Shown one piece after another: positions 53,341 through 61,132 of a stretch of 64,000 nt of DNA; positions within the stretch are counted from its first letter, which is position 1; every line of letters begins with the position of its first letter. The position numbers were made by a program, and so were the translations under genes. The notes beneath the pieces were generated by a model. The model was not told the origin of the DNA and ran no database searches. It saw nothing but the letters and a program-made list of their open reading frames with translations. The stretch spans positions 62,001-126,000 of the forward strand of contig MNRS01000018.1 in NCBI GenBank assembly GCA_001916065.1, written 5' to 3'. This DNA is from Clostridium sp. 28_17. Its GTDB lineage: Bacteria > Bacillota > Clostridia > TANB77 > CAG-508.

Positions 53341-54174
53341 AATGTATTATATATTTTCTCTATTGCACTAATTGTATCTTCAAATTTAATGTCTTTTGCA
53401 TATTCGTGTTCTTTTCTATACTTGTCCCATCTTGCAATTAAACTTTCATCTTCTAAAATATTTGATATTATAGTTTTAAACTTTTCTAAGTATTCCTGTG
53501 AATTTCTGTTTTTGAAGGTTATAGCTATAGCATTTTTTAATGTACTGATATCTATATCATTCCACCTATATGTTGCAAAATAATATAAATCATAATAATC
53601 TTTCATTCTGCTATTAGCAGTATTTCTTTTTAAAACAGTTTCTAATTTTTCAGCAACTATTGTTTCATAATTATATGTATATAAACTAATATTCTCATCT
53701 TCTAATATTGTTTTATAATCGTATTCTATTGCTCTTGGTGTAATTAAATCTCCAGTTGAAATATCTATTGAAAAAGGGATTCTTAAATTGCTTAATTTTG
53801 CAATTACTTTAAATCTATAACCACCATATTCATTATCTTCTTTTATCGGCTTGTTTTTATCTATTTCAAAAGTTACATTGTCATCTATATCAATAAAAAT
53901 AATTTTATTTATCATTTCTTCTATTGCACTTTTTTCAAAGTTCATTCCTGTAATATTCACATCTATATCCATTGTTGTTCTCATATTAATTCCCATTATA
54001 GAAGATAATAAAAATCCGACCTTTTATTATAAATTTTTCATTATATTCTGATTTTGATAATCTTTCTAAAAATCTTTCAAACATATAGTTCTGTAATACT
54101 TCCTGAACAGATAATCCGTTGTCTTTTGCAAAATTTTTAGATTTATCCATTAAAGATTGGATATTTTTTATCAT
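53337..54174 (-). pseudogene. abiEii: AbiEii-type toxin (nucleotidyltransferase), frameshifted
   Basis: Type IV toxin of the AbiE system. It starts at ATG 54174, overlapping the antitoxin stop as ATGA. The first 53 residues (MIKNIQSLMDKSKNFAK, VLQNYMFERFLERLSKSEYNEKFIIKG) are followed by a shift; the other frame continues FLLSSIMGINMRTTMDIDVNITG with the catalytic Asp-x-Asp, RIPFSIDISTGD and MKDYYDLYYFATY to 53337. Removing one base at about 54018 (GGT-C-GGATTT) restores KGGFLLSSIMG, the conserved nucleotidyltransferase G-G motif. An internal start could give a protein lacking the GG loop, which should be inactive. Everything else reads through normally, so the lesion is recent or apparent. 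Confidence 0.85.
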
Positions 54175-54770
54175 ATCATTACCTCCATTATTGCTTTTAT
54201 TTTTTTCTCACATTTTAGTTTTTTTGCATATTGCATCGTCATTGCTCCATCAATTTCATTATCTGAAAATGCTTTTCTTATGACTTTGTTTCTTTGCTCT
54301 ATATCTAGTCCACATTTATTTTTATTTTTTACAATATCACAAATTGTTCTTTCAAGATTATATGATTTTATAGTATTACCAAATGGAGATTTTAGTTTTA
54401 TCACACCAAGTTTTATATTTTCTCTACTTGCATAATGAACTCTTATTTGTTTGGTTTTTATTGAACTAACATTATAATCATTTGGTATTGTTATATCTAT
54501 AATATTTGGTGTTACTTCTGTTTTGTTTAAAAAGAAAAGAGCAGTATTATAAGAAAATATTGCATTCTTATATCTATTTTGAATTATAAAATATTCATCT
54601 TCAAAACTGTCAGTTTTTCCATAAAGCCCATTTCCTATTCTAGATATATAATTATCTTCAATTAACTTATTTATGTAATAAAATCCTATTTTAGCATCTT
54701 TAAATTCTTTAGTTGTTATTACATTATTTTTTTTATTTACAAAATTTACTATTTTTTCATAACTTTTCAT
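54171..54770 (-). CDS. abiEi: AbiEi-type antitoxin / transcriptional autoregulator
   Basis: 199 residues. N-terminal winged helix (YEKIVNFVNKKNNVITTKEFKDAKIGFYYINKLIEDNYISRIGNGLY, in several helices), then the AbiEi C-terminal part with FSYNTALFFLN, IDITIPNDYN and SYNLERTICDIVKNK. Neutralises AbiEii and represses its own operon in known systems. Next to its ATG 54770 the promoter is flanked by an inverted repeat, fitting autoregulation. Intact, unlike the toxin. Confidence 0.9.
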   Translation of the reverse strand: MKSYEKIVNFVNKKNNVITTKEFKDAKIGFYYINKLIEDNYISRIGNGLYGKTDSFEDEYFIIQNRYKNAIFSYNTALFFLNKTEVTPNIIDITIPNDYNVSSIKTKQIRVHYASRENIKLGVIKLKSPFGNTIKSYNLERTICDIVKNKNKCGLDIEQRNKVIRKAFSDNEIDGAMTMQYAKKLKCEKKIKAIMEVMI

Positions 54771-54783
54771 ATTTTTACCCTCA

Positions 54784-54820
54784 CACTGAAATTATATCAC
54801 TTTTTCAGTGCGTTAGTCAA
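54784..54820 (-). promoter_or_regulatory. abiE promoter with inverted-repeat operator
   Basis: TTGACT (54820-54815) and TATAAT (54796-54791) on minus, 18-base spacer. CACTGAAA (54784-54791) and TTTCAGTG (54803-54810) form an 8-bp perfect inverted repeat around the -10 box, where a bound AbiEi would block polymerase. Confidence 0.75.
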
Positions 54821-54890
54821 TAAAATTAAATAATATTGTTAAATTTTCAAAAAATTATGCAGGTTATATCTGCACAATTTTGATTTGGTT

Positions 54891-55022
54891 TTATTTTATT
54901 TTTTCTACTTCTTCTTTTGTTAATTTGGTAATTTCACATATAAATCAATTGGTAATTTTTTCTTTAACATTTGTTTTGCAGTTTCTAATTTGTTGTTTTT
55001 TGTGCCATTTATTTCTTCCTTT
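54891..55022 (-). pseudogene. Decayed C-terminal scrap of a PD-(D/E)XK (Rpn-like) transposase/nuclease
   Basis: In two frames the minus strand reads NGTKNNKLETAKQMLKKKLPIDL and then EITKLTKEEVEKIK, ending at TAA 54893. Joined by a one-base change this is the typical C-terminal tail (AKxMLxxGxxIDxIxxITxLSxEEIExIK) of the recombination-promoting nuclease family. The rest of the gene is absent. Evidence of past mobile-element activity. Confidence 0.6.
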
Positions 55023-55443
55023 CCTAATTATACTAAATTATTTTTACTTTAGCAATACATTTTAGTATAATTTAACATATTGTTTACAATTAAAAGTTCC
55101 AATTCACAGTACATACATTTATTGTTTGTGTGTTTCCCTTCCCACCAGTGGGTAATTATATATATTTGATGTTGTTTCAAAATAAAACTATGTACTTAAG
55201 AAAGCCTTTAATTTAATTCTTAATTTGTGAATTTGTTGCAATTATGTTCACAATTTTAGAATTTGTAAATACAAATCTACTTTTTTATGAAACAATAAAA
55301 CAACATATAGGTTAAATTGTTAGAAGTATTGATTATAAACGGTTTTTACTTTTTATAAAATATTTTAAATTATTTTTTTGTTTTTTGTAGTAAATTTTTT
55401 AAACTCATGATATACTATAATAGACCATTTAAAGGAGAAATTT
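55023..55443. other. Intergenic region with a diverged foldback arm
   Basis: 421 bp. At 55098-55172 there is a relative of the 33073 element's left arm (identical ATTGTTTGTGTGTTTCCC, with the AATTCACAGTACATA end motif before it); the facing arm is not convincing, though GTTGTTTCA..TGAAACAA sits inside (about 55170 and 55288). The vanW promoter should be near 55410-55425 (TATACTATAAT), with an unclear -35 box. Confidence 0.55.
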
Positions 55444-57249
55444 ATGAAAGTAAAAGATGAAGAAAAAAACATAAAAAAAGTTGAGACTCAAAATAAAATT
55501 GTCAAAACAAAGCATGAAAACACTGATAATTTGGCGGAGTCTAAAGAAGAAATAAAAAAAGATGTCAAAATAGAAAAAAAGCAAAAAGGACTTGAAAAAG
55601 ATGTCGAAACAGAAACAAAACAAAAAGAAATTAAAAAAGATGCTAAAATAGAAAAAAAACAGAAAGATCCTGAAAAAAATGTCGAAACAGAAAAAAAACA
55701 GAAAGAACTAAAAAAAGATGCCAAAAAAGAGCAAGAAAAAATAGAAAAAGAAAATACAACAGAATTTAAACCAATAGAAAACACAGAAGAAGCAAAAACA
55801 AACAAATCAGATGTATTAGTAATTTTTGGAATATTATTAGCAATTGTAATACTATTAGTAACTGTAGTCTATGGAACATTCTCAATAATGACAGAAAAAA
55901 GCACAACAATAGCAAAAGGAGTATACATCAAAAACATTGACGTTTCCGGATTAACAAGAGAACAAGCAAAAGAAAAAATAAACAACTACATAAGTTCAGT
56001 TATACCAGAAGAAATAAAATTAACACATAATGGCTTTGAAACATCTCTTTCAACATCACAACTTTCAATATACTTTAATACAGATGAAGCAGTTGATATG
56101 GCTTACAATATTGGAAAAACGGGAAACATTTTTCAAAAGAATTTAACAATATTACAAACTAGACTTTCAAAAACAACAATCGACCCAGGATTTTCAATTG
56201 ACATGGATCAGTTGAAAAAAGATTTGGAGGATATTTCTTCTAAATTGCCTGACAAAATAATAGAAAGCAGTTGCTATATTGATGGCAACAATTTAATTAT
56301 AACAAAGGGGAAAGCAGGCAAAACCGTAAAAGTTGACGATTCTGCAAAATATATTAAACAAGCAATAAATGATTTAAAAATCGAAAACAATTCTTTAGAA
56401 TTACTAACTGAAGATAGCACTCCAAAGGAAATTGATTTAGATGCCGTTTACAATGAAATACATAAAGAACCAGTAAATGCCTACTATTCACAAAATCCAT
56501 ATGTAGTGCATCCAAGTGAAAATGGTATGGATTTTAGTATTACACTTGATGAAGCAAAAAATATGTTAAAAGAAGAAAAAGACGAATATATAGTTCCTTT
56601 AAAAGTATTGTATCCAAGTGTTACAACAAACATGATTGGTACAGAGGCTTTTCCGGATTTATTATCCGAATTTTCAACAAAATATGCCGCAAGTAACAAA
56701 AATCGTACAACTAATTTAATACTTGCAGCAAAAAAAATAAATGGAACTGTTTTAATGCCTGGTGAAACTTTCTCTTACAATAAAGTAGTTGGTGCAAGAA
56801 CAATTCAGGCCGGCTATAAAGAGGCTCCAATATACGTTTCAGGTAGGGTAGAAGATGGCATCGGCGGTGGAATTTGCCAAATTACAACAACTTTATATAA
56901 TGCAGTTGTTTATGCAAATTTAGATATTGTGGAAAGAAGTAATCATCAATTTGTTCCTTCTTATGCAGGACCTAGTCGTGACGCAACAGTTGTTTATGGT
57001 GCAATTGATTTTAAGTTTAAAAATAATAGGGATTACCCTATAAAAATTGCTTGTTCGGTTTCTGGAGGTATTGCCAATTTCAAAATTTGGGGTTTAAAAT
57101 CTGACAATGATTATGAGGTTCAAATATCTTCTAGAACTACTGGTAAAACTTCAACTGCAATATACTCAGAAGCATATAAAATCTTAAAGAAAAATGGTAA
57201 TGTTGTGAGCACTACATTACTTTCAAAAGATACTTATAAAAGACATTAA
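55444..57249 (+). CDS. VanW family protein with charged N-terminal repeats
   Basis: 601 residues. The first 120 are almost only Lys, Glu, Asp, Gln and Val in about 26-residue repeats (KKDVKIEKKQKGLEKDVETE, KKDAKIEKKQKDPEKNVETE, KKDAKKEQEK), a probable cytoplasmic coiled coil. One membrane helix (about 125-148, LVIFGILLAIVILLVTVVYGT). Outside: PG_binding_4 domain (about 165-390, ISTSQLSI etc.) and a VanW domain with RTTNLILAAKKINGTVLMPGETFSYN, GGGICQITTTLYNAVV and ERSNHQFVPSYAG. A G5-like segment ends the protein. VanW proteins are envelope proteins of unknown activity and do not by themselves mean vancomycin resistance. AAAGGAGAAATTT precedes ATG 55444. Confidence 0.9.
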   Translation: MKVKDEEKNIKKVETQNKIVKTKHENTDNLAESKEEIKKDVKIEKKQKGLEKDVETETKQKEIKKDAKIEKKQKDPEKNVETEKKQKELKKDAKKEQEKIEKENTTEFKPIENTEEAKTNKSDVLVIFGILLAIVILLVTVVYGTFSIMTEKSTTIAKGVYIKNIDVSGLTREQAKEKINNYISSVIPEEIKLTHNGFETSLSTSQLSIYFNTDEAVDMAYNIGKTGNIFQKNLTILQTRLSKTTIDPGFSIDMDQLKKDLEDISSKLPDKIIESSCYIDGNNLIITKGKAGKTVKVDDSAKYIKQAINDLKIENNSLELLTEDSTPKEIDLDAVYNEIHKEPVNAYYSQNPYVVHPSENGMDFSITLDEAKNMLKEEKDEYIVPLKVLYPSVTTNMIGTEAFPDLLSEFSTKYAASNKNRTTNLILAAKKINGTVLMPGETFSYNKVVGARTIQAGYKEAPIYVSGRVEDGIGGGICQITTTLYNAVVYANLDIVERSNHQFVPSYAGPSRDATVVYGAIDFKFKNNRDYPIKIACSVSGGIANFKIWGLKSDNDYEVQISSRTTGKTSTAIYSEAYKILKKNGNVVSTTLLSKDTYKRH

Positions 57250-57252
57250 AAA

Positions 57253-57388
57253 AATAGGGATTGGGGGACGGGTCTTCAAATCCCTATTTTTTTATTTATT
57301 TTTAGGGATTGGGGGACGGGTCTCTAAATCCCGTTTTTTTTATTTATTTTTAGGGATTGGGAGACCCGTCCCCCAATCCCGATTTTTT
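57253..57388. repeat. Repeat family 3 array, three units
   Basis: GGGATTGGGGGACGGGTC units begin at about 57257 and 57304, followed by a mixed palindromic unit at 57352 (GGGATTGGGAGACCCGTC). They are separated by about 47 bp with TATTTATTTTTAG spacers. Between vanW and ypeB, which converge, so the hairpins can terminate both. Confidence 0.85.
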
Positions 57389-58756
57389 TTACATAGTTAA
57401 AGTTCCATTAGGAGTATTTGTAATAATTAAAATATCTTCCTCTCTTCCATTCTCTGCATTAATATAAACAAGAAAATCCTTTCCATCCACATTGCCCTTA
57501 AACTCATAACACAAAATTTCAGTTTTAAACTCAGTTGGTATTATAGCAAGCCCTTCCGAAGAAATTTGCAAATTTTTATTCAAAGTTTTCTTAGCCTCTT
57601 TCTTACTAATTTTAATCTTTGATATATCCCTTTGAGTATGATTATTCAAATATCCGGACGTTTCAATACCTAGAATTTCTCCATTATCTAACGCTACCTT
57701 TACCTTAATTAAATCTGAGTATACCACAACATCATTTTGAACATAAGCATAATTTATAGTTACAATTCCATCCTGTTTTAAATAATAAGTTGCTTTCATA
57801 TTAGATACACCACGTGAATCCAAAAACTCCTTACCTTTAGCATTTGCCTCTTCTTGAGATATTATCTCTGTATTAACTGTTCGGTTTGAATTCATATAAA
57901 CAATGTGTCCACCCTTTTTTGAAATTGAAATGTTTATACTATCTTCTGAGTTTGTTTTTATTGAAAAGTTATATTCTGGAATTGTTGCATTTTCTGAAAA
58001 TCCTAAGTTTTCTACACTTTTAACATTATCTTTTCCTATAAATTCAATTGCTTTTTGTTTTGCTGTTTCTTCATCTATATCATCACCTGTAAGTCCTCTT
58101 TTTTCACCATTTGTAACGTGCTCTGAAAATGCTCCGTCATAAATTAAGCCTGAATATTGATGGAAATTTTCTTCCATATTGTTAAATCCATCCATTGAAC
58201 TTGTGCTAACTTGTTGGGCAAATGCATTTGCTCCTTTTTTTGAAAGTTCCCCCCATTTTATTCTTCCTGAATTTATATCTTCAGAAAGTTGATTCAAAGT
58301 GTTTTCTAATTCTAAACTATATGAATGTAAATCTTTTAAATTTTTTAAATCTTCATCTGTTAAACTTTCATTATAAATATTTTTTCTTGATAATGAATAA
58401 CTGTAGTCACTAACCTGATTTAAAAATTTCTCTGTATTTTCTAATTCTTGGCTTTCAATTGGCAATTGAGACAAATATGCTTGTGCTAAATTTGCTTCTC
58501 TCCATACATTTGTTAATGTTTCTGCCCCATGTTCTGGTGTACTTGATATTAATGATTTTGCTAAATATGTTTCTACATTTTGGACATAGTCTACGACTTC
58601 GTAAAATGCCATATTATAGGTGTTTTCGGATGCAGTTTTTGTTTCTTTATTGTTTTTTACAAGCATATACCCAAGAACTGCAATTATTGCTACAAATACT
58701 GTTGTTGCAAGAACGCTATATACTTTACTACCATTTATCCTTTTTTCTTTTTTCAT
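57389..58756 (-). CDS. ypeB: Germination protein YpeB
   Basis: 455 residues. One N-terminal membrane helix (KVYSVLATTVFVAIIAVLGYMLV), a helical N-terminal domain (NMAFYEVVDYVQNVETYLAKSLIS, YLSQLPI) and C-terminal PepSY repeats (KQKAIEFIGKDNVKSVENLG and EEANAKGKEFLDSRG, DVVVYSDLIKVKVALDNGEILGIETSGYL). YpeB holds SleB in the dormant spore and stabilises it. sleB lies upstream on the same strand, separated by a repeat array. ATG 58756 follows GAAAGGAAGATATTTTT. Full length. Confidence 0.93.
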   Translation of the reverse strand: MKKEKRINGSKVYSVLATTVFVAIIAVLGYMLVKNNKETKTASENTYNMAFYEVVDYVQNVETYLAKSLISSTPEHGAETLTNVWREANLAQAYLSQLPIESQELENTEKFLNQVSDYSYSLSRKNIYNESLTDEDLKNLKDLHSYSLELENTLNQLSEDINSGRIKWGELSKKGANAFAQQVSTSSMDGFNNMEENFHQYSGLIYDGAFSEHVTNGEKRGLTGDDIDEETAKQKAIEFIGKDNVKSVENLGFSENATIPEYNFSIKTNSEDSINISISKKGGHIVYMNSNRTVNTEIISQEEANAKGKEFLDSRGVSNMKATYYLKQDGIVTINYAYVQNDVVVYSDLIKVKVALDNGEILGIETSGYLNNHTQRDISKIKISKKEAKKTLNKNLQISSEGLAIIPTEFKTEILCYEFKGNVDGKDFLVYINAENGREEDILIITNTPNGTLTM

Positions 58757-58785
58757 AAAAATATCTTCCTTTCATATTATAAGTT

Positions 58786-58966
58786 TTAGGGATTGGGGGA
58801 CGGGTCTTAAATCCCTAATTTTTTTATTTATTTTTTAGGGATTAGGGGACGGGTCTTCGAATCCCTATTTTTTTGTTTATTTTTAGGGATTTGAAGACCC
58901 GTCCCCTAATCCCGATTTTTTATTTATTTTTAGGGATTTGAAGACCCGTCCCCCAATCCCGATTTT
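58786..58966. repeat. Repeat family 3 array, four units in two orientations
   Basis: Units at about 58789 and 58838 read GGGATTGGGGGACGGGTC-like; units at 58885 and 58933 are the reverse complement (GGGATTTGAAGACCCGTC). Period about 48 bp. The array fills the whole gap between sleB and ypeB up to the sleB stop codon. Confidence 0.85.
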
Positions 58967-59440
58967 TTATTTGCAAAATCTGTGTTTCCCGATTGTTTTT
59001 ACCAACGGTCTTGACCAAATCCATTTGTTGGTTGCAGTATTAGGATTAAAATAATACACACATCCACTTGTTGGATCCCATCCATTAATTGCGTCTTGTG
59101 CTGCTTTATATACTGTTGAGCCTTCACTTATGGCAGCATTGATCTGCCCGTCTGATACAGCGGTAAATGCTCCTGGTTGATATATTACCCCTGATATACT
59201 ATTTGGAAATCTTGAGTCCTTTACTCTATTCAAAATGACTGCTCCAACTGCGACTTGTCCCTCGTATGGTTCTCCTCTTGCTTCTCCATTTATGGCTCTT
59301 GCCATTAGTTGTATGTCTGATGTGCTTGTTGACTTTGCTTTTGATACATTATTTGTTGAACTTTTATCCACAATAAACATACAAATTGTGGATAACATTA
59401 TTAAAATTGTTGCTATTATGAACTTTAAATATTTTTTCAC
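58967..59440 (-). CDS. sleB: Spore cortex-lytic enzyme SleB
   Basis: 157 residues, starting at GTG 59440 (AAGGGTGATAAT upstream). Signal-anchor helix (FIIATILIMLSTICMFIV), then the Hydrolase_2 catalytic domain: MARAINGEARGEPYEGQVAVGAV with the catalytic Glu, ILNRVKDSRFPNSISGVIYQPGAF, GWDPTSGCVYYFNP and IWSRP. No peptidoglycan-binding repeat in front, so it is the short clostridial form. Degrades cortex muramic-lactam peptidoglycan at germination and pairs with YpeB. Its stop codon is inside the edge of the repeat array. Confidence 0.93.
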   Translation of the reverse strand: MKKYLKFIIATILIMLSTICMFIVDKSSTNNVSKAKSTSTSDIQLMARAINGEARGEPYEGQVAVGAVILNRVKDSRFPNSISGVIYQPGAFTAVSDGQINAAISEGSTVYKAAQDAINGWDPTSGCVYYFNPNTATNKWIWSRPLVKTIGKHRFCK

Positions 59441-59522
59441 ATTATCACCCTTTTGTTTAATTTTTTCTTTTTATTTTTATTTTTTACCATTTTTTTTTAT
59501 TTATACAAATTTTTAAAAAACA

Positions 59523-59552
59523 TTGCTATTTAAGCAACACATATGCTAAAAT
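59523..59552 (+). promoter_or_regulatory. Promoter of the glycolipid synthase gene
   Basis: TTGCTA (59523-59528) and TAAAAT (59547-59552), 18-base spacer, AAAGGAG before ATG 59580. Confidence 0.55.
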
Positions 59553-59579
59553 TAATATATCAAAATAAAGGAGTAAACT

Positions 59580-60707
59580 ATGAAAAAGATATTAATATTC
59601 TACGCATCATATGGAGGCGGACACCTAAATGCCGCAAAATCAATAAAAGAATACTTTGATAACAACTATAAAAACTGTGAAACAGAACTAATAGACTGTA
59701 TGAAATATGTAAATAAACCAATTGAAATAGTTACTACAGCCGCATATAGAGAAATGGCAAAAAAAATGCCATGGGCATGGGGTAAAATTTATGCAGATTC
59801 ACAAAAAGGTCCATTAGCACACATTTCATCAAAGTCAAATCAATTATTGGCAATTAAATTGTTAAAGTTATTACGAGAAAGACAACCAGATTTAATAATT
59901 TCAACACATCCATTTGGAAGTCAAATGTGTGCATACCTAAAAAGGAAAGGTAAAATAACTGCACAAATTGCAACAATAATGACAGACTTTTCGCCACATG
60001 ACCAATGGCTTGTTGGAAATGAGACAACAGATTTCTTCTTTGTTGCAAATGATAAAATGAAAGATTATCTTGTTTCAAAAAACATTCCTGATAGCAAAGT
60101 TTTTGTAACTGGTATCCCAATTTCTTCTAGATTTTTACAAACATATAATAGAGAGGAAATTTTAAAAGAGTTTGATTTAAAAGATAACACAAAAAATATT
60201 TTATTTTTTGGTGGTGGAGAATTTGGTCTTGGAAAAGCGAGGACAGTTGAAATTTTTAATAATTTGGTTAAGAATTTTAATGATATTCAAGTTATTGCTA
60301 TTGCCGGGAAAAATGAAAAAATGAAATCTGAATTTGAAAAAATTGTTGAGGAAAACAATAAACAAGATTGTGTAAAAGTTTTAGCCTTCACAAACAAAGT
60401 TCCTGAATTAATGTCCATTTCTGATTTGGTAATTTCAAAACCTGGCGGATTAACTACTTCGGAAAGTTTGGCTTCAAATTTGCCTATGATAATTATTAAT
60501 CCTATTCCTGGGCAAGAAGAAGAAAATGCGGAATTTTTGGAAAGTAAGGGTACTGGCATTTGGCTTAGAAAAGATGATTCTTCTCGTGAGGTTTTAAAGA
60601 GTGTTATTGATAATCCTGAAAAATTAAGTACAATGAAAAAAAATACTGAAATTTTGGCAAAGAAACATTCTACTGAAAATATTTGCAAAATTCTTTTAAA
60701 AAACTAA
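59580..60707 (+). CDS. UgtP-like diacylglycerol glycosyltransferase (MGDG synthase type)
   Basis: 375 residues, GT-B fold, glycosyltransferase family 28. N-terminal MGDG-synthase motif KKILIFYASYGGGHLNAAKSI, then KLLRERQPDLIISTHPFGSQM, MTDFSPHDQWL, TGIPISSRF and the nucleotide-sugar site VISKPGGLTTSESLASNLPMIIINPIPGQEEENAEFL, in parts. Makes glucolipids from diacylglycerol and UDP-glucose, the membrane anchor of lipoteichoic acid. Lone gene with its own promoter and terminator. The product and sugar are inferred from family. Confidence 0.9.
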   Translation: MKKILIFYASYGGGHLNAAKSIKEYFDNNYKNCETELIDCMKYVNKPIEIVTTAAYREMAKKMPWAWGKIYADSQKGPLAHISSKSNQLLAIKLLKLLRERQPDLIISTHPFGSQMCAYLKRKGKITAQIATIMTDFSPHDQWLVGNETTDFFFVANDKMKDYLVSKNIPDSKVFVTGIPISSRFLQTYNREEILKEFDLKDNTKNILFFGGGEFGLGKARTVEIFNNLVKNFNDIQVIAIAGKNEKMKSEFEKIVEENNKQDCVKVLAFTNKVPELMSISDLVISKPGGLTTSESLASNLPMIIINPIPGQEEENAEFLESKGTGIWLRKDDSSREVLKSVIDNPEKLSTMKKNTEILAKKHSTENICKILLKN

Positions 60708-60770
60708 AAAGAGGAACAATGTTGAGAATCCATTTTAATCAAACTCAACAAAGCCCTCTTTTTTTCTTTT
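60707..60770 (+). terminator. Terminator of the glycolipid synthase gene
   Basis: AAAAAGAGG / CCTCTTTTTTT with inner GTTGAG/CTCAAC, followed by a T run. Confidence 0.8.
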
Positions 60771-60794
60771 AAATAATAATTTTTCTACCTATTC

Positions 60795-61041
60795 TTATTT
60801 TTCTTCCATAGACTTTTTAGTTGCAATTATTGCAAGGTTATCGGCAAATGCAGTAAAAAGCCAGAATTAAGATTTTGTACGCAGTGCAAACTGCTACAAA
60901 ATCTAATTTCTGCCATATTTATCTTCTACAGAAAGTTATCATACTATGATAACCATCTGCACTTAAATTTTCTCCAACACTAATTGCAAGCGAACTTGCC
61001 AAACCAATTAAATTACAACTAGAAAAATCAGAAAAGCACAT
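60795..61041 (-). pseudogene. Small DUF6774-like gene split by a palindromic repeat
   Basis: ATG 61041 with AGAGGTGTATTTT upstream gives MCFSDFSSCNLIGLASSLAI then SVGENLSAD. It then runs into repeat family 1 copy D and stops (GYHSMITFCRR). Beyond the repeat the frame resumes as AFADNLAIIATKKSMEEK to TAA 60795. The joined peptide resembles the roughly 70-residue family of small clostridial proteins with LASALAISLAEGLS...LGDNLA. About ten residues between the halves are gone. The repeat is therefore a recent insertion or an insertion-deletion. Family name is tentative; the disruption itself is clear. Confidence 0.7.
60854..60953. repeat. Palindromic repeat family 1, copy D (inside a gene)
   Basis: Same two-hairpin element as the other three copies; the last arm ends at GATAAC and lacks the TTTCCTAGAAT tail. 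Located in the 60795-61041 gene. Confidence 0.9.
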
Positions 61042-61132
61042 AAAATACACCTCTAACATATTATATGCGCCTTTTATTTTAATGTTATTTATTATCAATT
61101 TTCATTTTATTGTATATGTACACAAAAAGAAA

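Noticed and set aside
55444..57249. vanW as sign of vancomycin resistance
   Set aside because: No vanA/B/H/X/R/S genes are nearby, and the ddl here has the Tyr expected for D-Ala-D-Ala ligases.
57253..58966. CRISPR-like spacing of repeats around ypeB
   Set aside because: Units are palindromic, occur in both orientations, the spacers are near-identical T-rich strings and no cas genes are present.
60980..60995. Third copy of the toxin promoter flank (CAAGCGAAC)
   Set aside because: It lies in the coding part of the split small gene (LASSLA codons) and no promoter, peptide or antisense RNA accompanies it.
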